A stretch of 64,000 nt of DNA from JAEXOD01 sp963663265 (lineage in GTDB: Bacteria; Bacteroidota; Ignavibacteria; Ignavibacteriales; Melioribacteraceae). This document shows positions 1 to 9,064 of this stretch, one piece after another; the stretch's first letter is position 1; every line of letters begins with the position of its first letter. The stretch spans positions 2,170,001-2,234,000 of the forward strand of contig CAXXXM010000002.1 in assembly GCA_963663265.2 (NCBI GenBank). The letters are read 5' to 3'. The notes beneath the pieces are model-generated. The model did no database searches, was not told the origin of the DNA, and was given only the letters and a program-made list of their open reading frames with translations. Position numbers and translations under genes: made by a program.

Positions 1-10
1 TAACGTTGTA

Positions 11-1075
11 ATGTTAGAAGATCAGAATAACCCATGGGTTGAATGGTATTTGATTGATTCAGAAACAAATGAACCGTTTATTCCCAAAGATGTTACAGAG
101 GGTTTGTGGACAGTTAAATCAAATGATGCTGATATTGTTAGTACTCTTGAAGAGGTTAATACTGCATATTCAGTAATTAAATCTGTTGAAAATTCTTCAA
201 GTAATGCACTATTTAAAATTGAAAACTTACGCAGTATGTTTGATAAAAGTAATATTTTGATTGATAGAGTGGGTTCGTTTACATCAAAGGTAAATAGCAC
301 TCAACAAGCGTTAGAGCCATTCAGATTTATTCCGTATGTCGGTAACGCAATTAAAGCTCTTCAGACAGGAATGGAAGTCGTCGGCTCTAAGTTGGAATTG
401 GCTTCTAATGGGTTAAATGCTCTTAAAGCAAAAGTTGTAGTACAGGCTTATGATAATTTAAATTATTCGCATCCCATTAATATGCTTTTTAATTCGCAAA
501 TTAAATTTGCTAAATTTTCGTTAATGAAGTATAGTAAATACATTGCTCATTCTGATACTGCTGAAGCAAACTCAAAGAAAATCCAATTTACGTCTATCAA
601 GGAAAATGTTTCAAAAATCAAACAGTTAATAAGTGCAAATGAAAAAGGGTTTAACGATATTATAAAAAGCTGTGACAAACTGGATAATGTGCAGAAACCA
701 ATTAACGATTTTGATAAAGGATTAAAAGTATTTGATAATGGGTTGAAACCGGTTGATAGGGTGGCTGGAGAAATAAATAATGTTCTCGATAAACAATTCA
801 AAAAAGATATTGGGAAAATTAAAATCCGTATAAGTGTACGGGATATTATATCAGGTAAAAAACTTCAAAAAATATTTGCAGGTCCGGCACAAAAATTCGC
901 TAAAGGACTTATTGATAAACTACTAAAAAAACTTAACATAAAAATTCCTTCTGTTCCCGGATCGAATGCAATGGAAAATGCACTTAATAGTGCTTTTGAC
1001 ATTACTAAACAAATTAGAGCTAATTCAGAAGAAATCAATAAACTATCTTTACAATTAAATAGTTTGACCTTGTAA
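11..1075 (+). CDS. Hypothetical coiled-coil protein (possibly 5'-truncated by window edge)
   Basis: A 354-residue product that I do not recognise. It is lysine-, asparagine- and serine-rich and largely helical, with long heptad-like stretches around residues 40-90 and 180-275. It has no signal peptide and no clear membrane span; a weakly hydrophobic patch lies around residues 100-120 (FIPYVGNAIKAL). The frame stays open to the left edge of the window and no Shine-Dalgarno sequence precedes the ATG, so the true start may lie outside. The next gene is 190 bases away behind a terminator, so it is not co-transcribed with ercA. Function unknown. Confidence 0.6.
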   Translation: MLEDQNNPWVEWYLIDSETNEPFIPKDVTEGLWTVKSNDADIVSTLEEVNTAYSVIKSVENSSSNALFKIENLRSMFDKSNILIDRVGSFTSKVNSTQQALEPFRFIPYVGNAIKALQTGMEVVGSKLELASNGLNALKAKVVVQAYDNLNYSHPINMLFNSQIKFAKFSLMKYSKYIAHSDTAEANSKKIQFTSIKENVSKIKQLISANEKGFNDIIKSCDKLDNVQKPINDFDKGLKVFDNGLKPVDRVAGEINNVLDKQFKKDIGKIKIRISVRDIISGKKLQKIFAGPAQKFAKGLIDKLLKKLNIKIPSVPGSNAMENALNSAFDITKQIRANSEEINKLSLQLNSLTL

Positions 1076-1103
1076 ACTTTATATATTATAATAAATTTTA
1101 AAC

Positions 1104-1144
1104 GGCTTTTTCTAATACTGCATGTATTGAAAGAGCCTTTTTTT
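1104..1144 (+). terminator. Rho-independent terminator
   Basis: An imperfect inverted repeat (GGCTTTTTCTAATAC pairing with GTATTGAAAGAGCC around a short TGCAT loop) is followed directly by a run of seven T. It ends the transcript of the hypothetical gene upstream. Confidence 0.75.
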
Positions 1145-1262
1145 GTGCTAATTTATTGGCAAATTGTACAATTTTTAGTAAAAATAAAATATTGACATTA
1201 TTATAAATAATTATAATATTGAAATAAAGTTAAATCTTAAAAATTGCAATTTGGGAGGCTGA

Positions 1263-2432
1263 ATGATTAGCAAAAATGAAATACAGTTAGAACTAAGAAA
1301 GTTTGTGGCTCCTGAATATATTTTTGGTTTAGAAGCCCGTAAGTTAGCAGCAAATTATAGCAAAAAACTGGGCGGAGAAAAGATTTTTGTTGCTACTGAT
1401 AAGGGGATTGAAAATACAATCTGGATTAAAGAACTTGAGTTATCGTTACAACAAGAAGAACTTGAGTTTGTTATTTATGATAAAATATCCCCCAATCCTC
1501 GAAATTACGAAGTGATGGAGGGTGCACAAGTATATTTAGAAAACAAATGTAATTTAATTTTAGCTATTGGCGGCGGTAGTGTAATGGATTGTGCAAAAGG
1601 GATTGGTATTGTAGTAACAAATAAAAGCCACATAAACAATTATGAGGGGATTGATAAAATAATGCGACCAACCCCACCAATAATTTGTATACCAACAACA
1701 TCAGGGACTTCGGCAGATGTATCTCAATTTGCAATAATAAATAAAGCAGAAGAGAAATATAAAATGGCAATAGTCAGCAAAGCACTTGTGCCTGATGTTG
1801 CATTAATAGATCCTTTAATTTTGCAAACAATGGATAGTTATTTAACGGCTTGTACAGGAATGGATGCTTTATGTCATGCGTTTGAAGCATATGTTTCTAA
1901 TGCAAATTCGCCTTTTACCGATTTGTACGCAATAGAAGCCATAAAGTTAATAAACATAAATTTAAAAAAGACAATTACTAATCCCGAAGATATTCAGGCA
2001 AGGGGTAAAGTTATGTTGGGAAGTTTGTATGCCGGATTAGCATTTTCAAATGCAAGCTTGGGATGTGTGCATTCTTTGGCTCATAGTCTTGGCGGCTATC
2101 TTGATTTGGCTCACGGGGAATGTAACGCAATTTTGCTTCCTCATGTAGTTGATTATAATTATTCTAATGCATCAGAGAGGTATTCGGAAATTGCAGATAC
2201 TATGGGGATAGAAATAACTGATTCTGTTGAAAAAAACAAACAAAATTTAATGGATTATCTAATAAAATATAGAAAAGAAATTGGGATAGTTGATTCCCTA
2301 AAAAACAAAGGAGTAGGTGTAGATATTATTCCAACATTAGCTGCAAAGGCAATTAACGATCCTTGTAATGCAACTAATCCAAAACCACCAATTAAAGATG
2401 ATTTAGCAACAATATATAATGAAGCGTTGTAA
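1263..2432 (+). CDS. ercA: ErcA-like iron-containing alcohol dehydrogenase
   Basis: Group III iron-dependent alcohol dehydrogenase fold, 389 residues. The nucleotide-binding GGGS is at 103-106. The metal ligands expected by comparison with FucO are Asp201, His205, His270 and His284, all present. Stretches such as LRKFVAPEYIFG near the N-terminus, ICIPTTSGTSADVSQFAI and LTACTGMDAL are characteristic of ErcA, known in Pseudomonas as a regulatory member of the family in ethanol-oxidation control. A GGGAGG ribosome site lies four bases before the ATG. The sensor kinase gene begins two bases after the stop codon, the same partnership as ercA with ercS'. ErcA-type regulation is inferred; a plain alcohol dehydrogenase role cannot be excluded. 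Confidence 0.85.
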   Translation: MISKNEIQLELRKFVAPEYIFGLEARKLAANYSKKLGGEKIFVATDKGIENTIWIKELELSLQQEELEFVIYDKISPNPRNYEVMEGAQVYLENKCNLILAIGGGSVMDCAKGIGIVVTNKSHINNYEGIDKIMRPTPPIICIPTTSGTSADVSQFAIINKAEEKYKMAIVSKALVPDVALIDPLILQTMDSYLTACTGMDALCHAFEAYVSNANSPFTDLYAIEAIKLININLKKTITNPEDIQARGKVMLGSLYAGLAFSNASLGCVHSLAHSLGGYLDLAHGECNAILLPHVVDYNYSNASERYSEIADTMGIEITDSVEKNKQNLMDYLIKYRKEIGIVDSLKNKGVGVDIIPTLAAKAINDPCNATNPKPPIKDDLATIYNEAL

Positions 2433-2434
2433 AT

Positions 2435-4813
2435 ATGGAAAAAGATTTTGAACAACAAAGAGATAAGATAATAGGCTTGGGTGAAAATTCATTCAAAAAA
2501 AGTTATTATCCTGAATTGCAGCAAAAAATTCTTGAAATAGAAACCGCTTATTTAAATATATCAAATGTATTTAGCAGTATAAATGATGCAATTGTTATTC
2601 ATGATGAAGATGGGGAAATATATCTGCTTAATAAGCAGGCGGAAGAGTTATTTAATTTAAAATCAGAAGATAAAAACAGGTATAGGTTATTTGATTTATT
2701 TTCGGATAAGTTAAATTATGTGGAATTGCTCGAAATATGGAAAGACATAAAAAAAGGGCATGCAAAAATAGTGAATATGATTGTAAGGCCTTTAAATAGA
2801 AATATTGAATTTCAAGTTCAAACTTCAATTAATAGAGTTTATTGGTATGGTAAAAACTTGTTGGTTGCAGTATTAAGGGATTTTTCTGATAGAGCGAAAT
2901 TTGAAGAGGAATTGGTAAGTGCAAGAGAAAGTGCGGAAAAAAGCGAAAAAGCTTTAGCTGCCATTATAGAAAATATCCCTTTTGCGGTTTTTGCATATAC
3001 TCTGGATGGTAGAATATTGATGGTAAATAATTTGTCAGAAGTTTATACAAAATACTCGCGTTATGAATTGTTGAACATGAATATTGAAGAACTTGATATA
3101 GAGTTTTCGCTTGAGGGAGGAAATCAGAAAAAATGGGAAAGTATTAAAGATACCGGCTTTGTTCAATTTGTTTCCTCACTCTATAAAAAAGATAATGAAA
3201 AATTATTGATAGAAGTAAATATTACTTCTTTAGTTTATAAGGGAAAACAGATTTTACTTTCAGTTGTTCAAGATATAACTAAACGTATGGAAGCGGAAAT
3301 TAAATTACAAAAGAGTGAGGAAAGATTAAGTTATGCCTTGTCTGCTGCCAACGATGGTATATGGGATATTTGTGTTGATGGTTCATCAAGTTACTTTAAC
3401 GACCAATACTACAAAATGCTTGGTTATGAACCGTTAGAATTTCCACCAATTTATGAAAGTTTTATTGACTTGCTTCACGATGATGATAGGGATAGAGTAA
3501 TTAACTCTTTGAAATCAAGTGAGGGACGAGATGGATTTTTTGAATCCGAGTTTAGACTTAGGATGAAAAACGGGGAATATAAGTGGATATTGGGGCGTGG
3601 TAAAATGGTTGAGTTTCGCAACGATGCTGGATACAGAATGGTTGGAACACATGTTGATATAACAGAAAGAAAAAATTATGAGGAGGAATTAAGAATTGCA
3701 AAAGAAAAAGCTGAGGAAAGCAATCGATTAAAGTCTGCATTTTTGCAAAATATGTCGCATGAAATTAGAACTCCTCTTAATGCTATTTGTGGATTTACTG
3801 GATTGCTTAACAATCCTGATATACCGGAAGAAAATAAACAAAATTTTATTTCAATAATTCAAAGCAGCAGCAAACGGTTGTTACAAGTAGTATCTGATGT
3901 GTTAACAATATCATCGTTAGAAACAAAACAAGAAGAAGTTAAATATGAAGAAGTAAATATAAATACAATAATACTAAACAGATTGGCAGAATTTAAGAAT
4001 CAAGCTAATAACCAAAATTTACCAATTTATACTAAGTTGTTTCTTGCTGATAATGATGCTTTCATTTTAACAGACAAGGCAAAAATCACTCAAATCTTAA
4101 ATAACCTGTTATCTAATGCATTAAAATTTACGCATGAAGGCTCTGTTGAGTTTGGCTATTTACTTAAAAATGAAACATTGGAATTTTTTGTTAAAGATAC
4201 AGGAATTGGAATAACTGAAAAACAAAAAGAAATAATATTTGAAAGTTTTAATCAGGCTGATAATTCAATTCAAGCAAATTTTGGAGGCACCGGATTAGGA
4301 TTATCAATATCCAAAGGGTTTATTGAGCTGTTAGGTGGTAAAATTTGGGTAGAATCTGAATTTGGACGTGGCTCAACCTTTTACTTTTCAATACCATTTA
4401 AACCTGTTTTCAGGAATACATTTGATAAAGTTGATAATTCTGTAAAAAACAAACGGGGGACTATTTTAATTGCAGAAGATGAAGAAATAAATTATTTGTT
4501 TTTGGAGGTAATTCTTAAGAAACTTGATTTTATTATTATACATGCAAAAAATGGAAAAGAAGCAGTTGAACATTGTAAAAACAACAAGGATATAAATCTT
4601 GTTTTGATGGATATTAAAATGCCTATTATGGATGGTGCAACTGCGGCAAAATTAATTAAAGAGATGAACCCTAATTTGCCGGTTATTGCCCAAACAGCTT
4701 ATGGTATTCAGCAAGAAAGAGATAAGTATAAAGATTTGTTTGATGAATATCTGGTTAAACCAATTAAAAATGAAGAGTTATCTAAAAGCGTGTTACAATA
4801 TTTTGTGAATTAA
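2435..4813 (+). CDS. ErcS'-like PAS hybrid histidine kinase with C-terminal receiver
   Basis: Soluble 792-residue hybrid sensor kinase with no membrane segment. Residues 12-30 (IIGLGENSFKKSYYPELQQ) resemble the N-terminus of ErcS'-type kinases. Domains: PAS about 40-155, PAS 170-285, PAS (PAS_3 type with PAC) 295-415, HisKA with phospho-acceptor His442 (SHEIRTP), HATPase with N561, DTGIG 588-592 and GGTGLGL 617-623, and a receiver 675-790 with Asp726 and Lys775. It sits two bases downstream of the ercA-like gene, so the two are co-translated and probably work together: the dehydrogenase or its redox state may be the input. The phosphorelay partner downstream of the receiver is not evident in the window. 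Confidence 0.88.
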   Translation: MEKDFEQQRDKIIGLGENSFKKSYYPELQQKILEIETAYLNISNVFSSINDAIVIHDEDGEIYLLNKQAEELFNLKSEDKNRYRLFDLFSDKLNYVELLEIWKDIKKGHAKIVNMIVRPLNRNIEFQVQTSINRVYWYGKNLLVAVLRDFSDRAKFEEELVSARESAEKSEKALAAIIENIPFAVFAYTLDGRILMVNNLSEVYTKYSRYELLNMNIEELDIEFSLEGGNQKKWESIKDTGFVQFVSSLYKKDNEKLLIEVNITSLVYKGKQILLSVVQDITKRMEAEIKLQKSEERLSYALSAANDGIWDICVDGSSSYFNDQYYKMLGYEPLEFPPIYESFIDLLHDDDRDRVINSLKSSEGRDGFFESEFRLRMKNGEYKWILGRGKMVEFRNDAGYRMVGTHVDITERKNYEEELRIAKEKAEESNRLKSAFLQNMSHEIRTPLNAICGFTGLLNNPDIPEENKQNFISIIQSSSKRLLQVVSDVLTISSLETKQEEVKYEEVNINTIILNRLAEFKNQANNQNLPIYTKLFLADNDAFILTDKAKITQILNNLLSNALKFTHEGSVEFGYLLKNETLEFFVKDTGIGITEKQKEIIFESFNQADNSIQANFGGTGLGLSISKGFIELLGGKIWVESEFGRGSTFYFSIPFKPVFRNTFDKVDNSVKNKRGTILIAEDEEINYLFLEVILKKLDFIIIHAKNGKEAVEHCKNNKDINLVLMDIKMPIMDGATAAKLIKEMNPNLPVIAQTAYGIQQERDKYKDLFDEYLVKPIKNEELSKSVLQYFVN

Positions 4814-4839
4814 TAAGTATATAAAAGAGATTTAAACGT

Positions 4840-4869
4840 AAAAAAGCAACTCTTTAGGAGTTGCTTTTT
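4840..4869. terminator. Bidirectional terminator between kinase gene and tRNA
   Basis: A perfect hairpin (GCAACTC / GAGTTGC, loop TTTAG) is flanked by an A-run on the left and a T-run on the right. It can end the plus-strand ercA-kinase transcript and the minus-strand tRNA transcript. Confidence 0.8.
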
Positions 4870-4874
4870 AGTTG

Positions 4875-4947
<73 letters not shown>

Positions 4948-4966
4948 ATGTAATTTTAAGACTTGA

Positions 4967-4995
4967 AATATAACATTTTTTTTGAGTAAAGTCAA
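4967..4995 (-). promoter_or_regulatory. Sigma-70-type promoter of the initiator tRNA
   Basis: On the minus strand TTGACT (4995-4990) and TATATT (4972-4967) are separated by exactly 17 bases, with the -10 box 20 bases before the mature tRNA 5' end. This is canonical housekeeping spacing, and differs from the TAnnTTTG -7 element used in Bacteroidia. Confidence 0.75.
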
Positions 4996-5256
4996 ATTAT
5001 ATAAAATATTTCTGTATTTAATTTACTGTCTTATTTAAATATATTAATAATGGAATAGTGTTTTTAGGTCTACTTAATAATATATGCTTGTTTTGTATTC
5101 TGTCTATTAAAGAAAGCGGGTTGCTTTTGAACCTTCATTCCAACAAGAGTTAAGTTTAATTGATTATAAAGCAATAAAATATTTTATGGTGAGTAATAAT
5201 ATAATTAGGATAAAATTTACTATTTTTGTAAATAATATTGAAGAAAATATAATAAA
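4996..5256. other. Intergenic region before the second kinase gene
   Basis: AT-rich and non-coding. It should hold the promoter of the following kinase gene, but no convincing box pair was found. No ribosome binding site is evident before the ATG at 5257. Confidence 0.4.
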
Positions 5257-6732
5257 ATGACTGATATCGAAAAAAGATTACTAAATCTGCTTAATAAAAA
5301 TGGTAAGGGTTTTTATACAATTACCTGGTTTACTGGTGAGAAACAAAGTTATATTTCGGAATCAGTTCAAAATGTAACTGGTTTTACATCTACTGAGTTA
5401 TCAAAAGAATTGGGTGGGTTAAATAACATAATATGTGAGCAAGATCGACTTTTGGTAAAAAAAGCACTTTCGGAACTCTTTTCAAGTTCATTTAATAGTA
5501 AAGAAATAACATTTAGAATTGTAACAAAAGAAAATAAGATAAAAAACATTCATCAGATTATTTTTGTTGAAAGAAATAGCTTAGGCAAGGTAATAGTAGT
5601 TGAAACAATAAATACAGATTTTACAATAGAAACCGGCGATTCAGAAGCAATAAATCAAGAATACAAAAAATTATTGGACTTGAATAATGCAAAAGATAAA
5701 TTTATTTCTATTGTTTCGCATGATTTGCGAGCCCCTTTTACCAGTCTTCTTGGTTTTTCAGAGATTTTGATTAGTGAAAAAGATTTACCTGAAGATGAAA
5801 AGCAGGAATATCTCGGTTACATAAATAACGCGGCACAGTCGCAGCTTCAATTGGTTAATCATTTACTCGATTGGTCAAGATTACAAACAGGGCGTTTAGT
5901 AGTGGAGCCGCATAGGCTAAATGTTAAGGCTTTAGTTGCCAATGCTGCATCCCTTTTAACCGGAACAGCAATAAGGAAAAGTGTTAGTATTTTCCAATCA
6001 ATTGATGAAGAGTTATTTATTCATGCCGATGAAAGATTAATTACACAAGTAGTTTGTAATTTGTTAAGCAACGCAATTAAATTTACTCCAACCGGTAAAA
6101 GTATAACAATTAGAGCCGAAAAATTTAAAACCGGTTATATTGAGTTTGTTATAAAGGATGAAGGAGTTGGAATATCCGACGCAGATCAATCGAAAATATT
6201 TAAAATAGATGAAAAGTTTTCTTCAAATGGAACAGAAGGTGAAAAAGGGAGTGGCTTAGGTTTAATTTTAGTTAAAGATATTATTGAAAAGCATAATGGA
6301 GAAATTTGGTTTTATTCAAGGCAGGAAGTTGGTACTGAATTTCATTTTACATTACCGGAAGCAAAAAATGTTGTATTAATTGTTGAGGATGATTCGGGCA
6401 TGCTATCATTGTATAAGAAAATAATTAGTAAAGCGTTTGAAGATTGTGAAATAATAGAAGCAAATAATGGATATGAAGCATTAAGAGTGATACTGAATAA
6501 ATTGCCATCTTTAGTAATAACAGACCATGAAATGCCGCTTATGAGCGGGGTACAGCTAATTGAAGCTATACGTAAAAAAGAAGGTAAAAGAGCTGTACCT
6601 ATAATTGTTATTTCAGCAAAATTTAATGATGTTATACGTCAAAAATATACTGAACTCGGAGTTAATAAACTTATTCCAAAACCAATTGAGGGGAAACAAT
6701 TAGTAGACCTAATTTACCAAAGTGTAAATTAA
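5257..6732 (+). CDS. PAS histidine kinase with C-terminal receiver
   Basis: A 491-residue cytoplasmic hybrid kinase. A PAS_3-like domain occupies about 18-122 and has an SVQNVTGFT start typical of PAS. HisKA carries His155 in SHDLRAPF, a variant of the usual SHEIRTP that is common in this phylum. HATPase spans about 255-368 with DEGVGI 301-306 and GSGLGL 331-336. The receiver is 372-490 with Asp423 (VITDHEMP) and Lys475. There are no membrane spans, so the signal is probably intracellular. It leads a plus-strand run with the NusG paralogue 28 bases downstream. Confidence 0.9.
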   Translation: MTDIEKRLLNLLNKNGKGFYTITWFTGEKQSYISESVQNVTGFTSTELSKELGGLNNIICEQDRLLVKKALSELFSSSFNSKEITFRIVTKENKIKNIHQIIFVERNSLGKVIVVETINTDFTIETGDSEAINQEYKKLLDLNNAKDKFISIVSHDLRAPFTSLLGFSEILISEKDLPEDEKQEYLGYINNAAQSQLQLVNHLLDWSRLQTGRLVVEPHRLNVKALVANAASLLTGTAIRKSVSIFQSIDEELFIHADERLITQVVCNLLSNAIKFTPTGKSITIRAEKFKTGYIEFVIKDEGVGISDADQSKIFKIDEKFSSNGTEGEKGSGLGLILVKDIIEKHNGEIWFYSRQEVGTEFHFTLPEAKNVVLIVEDDSGMLSLYKKIISKAFEDCEIIEANNGYEALRVILNKLPSLVITDHEMPLMSGVQLIEAIRKKEGKRAVPIIVISAKFNDVIRQKYTELGVNKLIPKPIEGKQLVDLIYQSVN

Positions 6733-6760
6733 TTTATATTTAATAAACTATAAGGAAAAA

Positions 6761-7285
6761 ATGAATAAAGAACGAAAATGGTATGCATTATATACCAAAC
6801 CAAAGCACGAATTTAAGGCAGAAATACAATTAGGCGAAATGGGAATTGAGTGTTATTTGCCAAAAATTACACAAATTAAGCAGTGGAGCGATAGAAAAAA
6901 GAAGGTTATTGAACCCTTATTTAAAAGCTATATTTTTATACATGTTGATGATAGTGAAAGATACATTGCAGTACAAGCAAAATCGATTGTTAAGGTGGTA
7001 AACTTTCAGGGTACACCTGCTACTTTGCCGGACTGGCAGATTGAAAATCTACAAAAAATGTTGGCAACAAATCCAGATGCATTTGTTTCTGAGCTTATTA
7101 AAATTGGAACCAATGTAAAAATAATTGAAGGTCCATTTGCAGGTGTTGAAGGAATATTGGCTGCATATGGAAATAATGAGAGTATACTGGGGGTTAATAT
7201 TGATATGTTACAACGTTCAGTAATGGTATATCTCCCGGCATCCAGTATAATTGAAGAAGTTCTTAAACAAGAAAATACTATTTAA
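6761..7285 (+). CDS. UpxY/RfaH-like NusG-family transcription antiterminator
   Basis: A 174-residue specialised NusG paralogue. The NGN domain is about 6-108 (WYALYTKPKHEFKAEIQL, LFKSYIFIHVD), followed by a KOW motif from about 117 (GTNVKIIEGPFAGVEGILAAYG). Such proteins bind RNA polymerase and allow read-through of long operons; in Bacteroidota they usually head capsule or O-antigen loci. Here the downstream genes are an exonuclease, a TPR protein and a sirtuin, with no polysaccharide cluster, so its target lies elsewhere or has been lost. It is not the housekeeping NusG, which normally lies beside rplK and secE. Confidence 0.85.
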   Translation: MNKERKWYALYTKPKHEFKAEIQLGEMGIECYLPKITQIKQWSDRKKKVIEPLFKSYIFIHVDDSERYIAVQAKSIVKVVNFQGTPATLPDWQIENLQKMLATNPDAFVSELIKIGTNVKIIEGPFAGVEGILAAYGNNESILGVNIDMLQRSVMVYLPASSIIEEVLKQENTI

Positions 7286-7296
7286 TTATAGGATAT

Positions 7297-8262
7297 ATGA
7301 TGGTTAATCAAATTGATTTCAACAAGTTAAATGCAGGTGATTCTATACTGCATTATTGCATTTTAGTTAAAAATGAAATTAAAACTGCTAAAAATGGAAG
7401 ATCCTATTTAAATGCTGAAGTTAAAGATAAAACAGCAACTTTAACTGCTCGCAAATGGGATGATTTTGAAGAATTCATTGATAATGCAAAAGAAGGTGAT
7501 ATAATAAAAATCAAGGGTGTTGCTGAAGAATATATGGGTGTAATTAATATTAAAATTGAGGCAATACGAAAAACAGTTGAGCAGGAAAATGTATCGTTAA
7601 GTGATTTTTTAGCTGCAAGCGAAAGAAGTTACGACGAAATGATACAAGAGTTTAATGGTGTTATTAATTCAATAAAAAACAAATATCTAAATAAACTTGT
7701 AAACGAAATGTTTACGGGTGAAAACTTCGAAAAATATACTCATGTTCCGGCAGGAAAATCGTGGCATCATTCCTACATAAGTGGTTTGTTAGAACATACT
7801 TTGGAAATAGTAAAAATATGCGATTTGATGGCTGTTTTCCATAAAGAAGTAAAACGCGATTTATTGATATGCGGAGCTTTATTTCATGATTATGGAAAAA
7901 TTAGAGAATTAAGCTTTAATGCAGCATTTGATTATACAGATGTTGGTAAACTTTTAGGGCACATTGTTATTGGTGCTATGGAAGTAGAAAAGAAAATTGA
8001 GCAGATTGATAACTTTCCGGAAAATCTAAAAACCGAGCTTTTACATTTAATATTAAGTCATCAAGGTAAACTTGAATTTGCAACCCCTGTTGAACCAAAA
8101 ACTCTTGAAGCTATTATACTTTATCATGCTGATGAATTAAGTGCAAAAGCAAATGCATATAAATATGCAATTAAAGCCGAAGAACATAAAAATGCAAATT
8201 GGACTAAATATTTACCGTTAGCCAATACAGCTCTTTATATATCGCGAGACGATTTTAATTAA
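7297..8262 (+). CDS. YhaM-like OB-fold/HD-domain 3'-5' exoribonuclease
   Basis: 321 residues. The N-terminal OB fold (about 15-95, AEVKDKTATLTARKW) would bind nucleic acid. The HD phosphohydrolase domain (about 150-300) carries SWHHSYISGLLEHT, CGALFHDYGKI with the paired HD, and LILSHQGKLEF, LYHADELS as later metal ligands. This order and length match the YhaM/Cbf1 family of 3'-5' exoribonucleases. Two in-frame ATG codons (7297, 7300) are possible starts. It follows the NusG paralogue by 11 bases, so the two are probably co-transcribed. Confidence 0.87.
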   Translation: MMVNQIDFNKLNAGDSILHYCILVKNEIKTAKNGRSYLNAEVKDKTATLTARKWDDFEEFIDNAKEGDIIKIKGVAEEYMGVINIKIEAIRKTVEQENVSLSDFLAASERSYDEMIQEFNGVINSIKNKYLNKLVNEMFTGENFEKYTHVPAGKSWHHSYISGLLEHTLEIVKICDLMAVFHKEVKRDLLICGALFHDYGKIRELSFNAAFDYTDVGKLLGHIVIGAMEVEKKIEQIDNFPENLKTELLHLILSHQGKLEFATPVEPKTLEAIILYHADELSAKANAYKYAIKAEEHKNANWTKYLPLANTALYISRDDFN

Positions 8263-8280
8263 ACTAAAATAGGTATCATC

Positions 8281-9063
8281 ATGGTAAAATATAGAATATT
8301 TGTTGTTATGGCAATTTTAATATTGTGTTCAAGTATTAAAACTTACGCAGAAACAGTTGAAGAATTAATTGCAAAAAGTGAACAATATTATGATAAGTTT
8401 GAAAATCAGAATGTATTAAAAACTTTGGAAGAAGCCGATAAAATTTCACCAAATAATTGGGAGGTTTTATGGAGATTAAGTAGAACATGGGTTGATATAG
8501 GAGAACATATGCCAAATAAGAGCAGCGAACAAGAAGATGCTCAATTAAAGGTATATGAAAATGCTCTCGATTTTGCAAATAGGTCAATAAAATTAGCTCC
8601 TGATAAATCTGTAACTTATTTAAGAAGGGCTGTTGTGAATGGGAGAATAGCTTTATTTAAAGGAGTTTTCTCTGTTGGCAAAACTGTTGAATCCATAAAG
8701 GACGATGCAGAAAAGGCAATTAAATTAGGTAATGGTGGTAATGAAATTCAAGCAATATCCCATTATGTTTTGGCAAGAACTCATGCTAAGCTAATGCAGA
8801 AAAGTTGGATGGCAAGGAAAATTGCTGGATTAAGCTGGGCAGATTCGGACGTTGCTAAAGAACATTTTCAAAAAGCAATTGATCTTAAACCTAACTTTGT
8901 AATGTTTTATGTGGATTTTGCAATTGCAGCAATTGACAACGAAGAATATGAATTTGCAAAAAAAATGTTAAATAAAGCTCTTGTTAGTCCAATCCAAGAT
9001 GAAGATGACCAAAAAAGAAAAACGGAAGCCAAAGAACTTTTGGAAACAATAAAAAACAAATAA
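8281..9063 (+). CDS. Exported TPR-repeat protein (RMD-like)
   Basis: 260 residues. A signal peptide is seen at residues 1-24 (VVMAILILCSSIKTYA, cleavage before ETVEE). The rest is helical with TPR-like pairs: about 30-65, 92-125 and 185-250 (AKEHFQKAIDLKPNF, YEFAKKMLNKALV). The central ALFKGVFSVGKTVESIK stretch resembles proteins described as regulators of microtubule dynamics (RMD/FAM82-like), found sporadically in bacteria. Probably a periplasmic scaffold; no enzyme motif is seen. The sirtuin start codon follows one base after the stop. Confidence 0.75.
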   Translation: MVKYRIFVVMAILILCSSIKTYAETVEELIAKSEQYYDKFENQNVLKTLEEADKISPNNWEVLWRLSRTWVDIGEHMPNKSSEQEDAQLKVYENALDFANRSIKLAPDKSVTYLRRAVVNGRIALFKGVFSVGKTVESIKDDAEKAIKLGNGGNEIQAISHYVLARTHAKLMQKSWMARKIAGLSWADSDVAKEHFQKAIDLKPNFVMFYVDFAIAAIDNEEYEFAKKMLNKALVSPIQDEDDQKRKTEAKELLETIKNK

Positions 9064-9064
9064 G

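Noticed and set aside
1192..1217. TTGACA and TATAAT boxes before the ercA-like gene
   Set aside because: The spacing is only about 14 bases, too short for a confident sigma-70 promoter.
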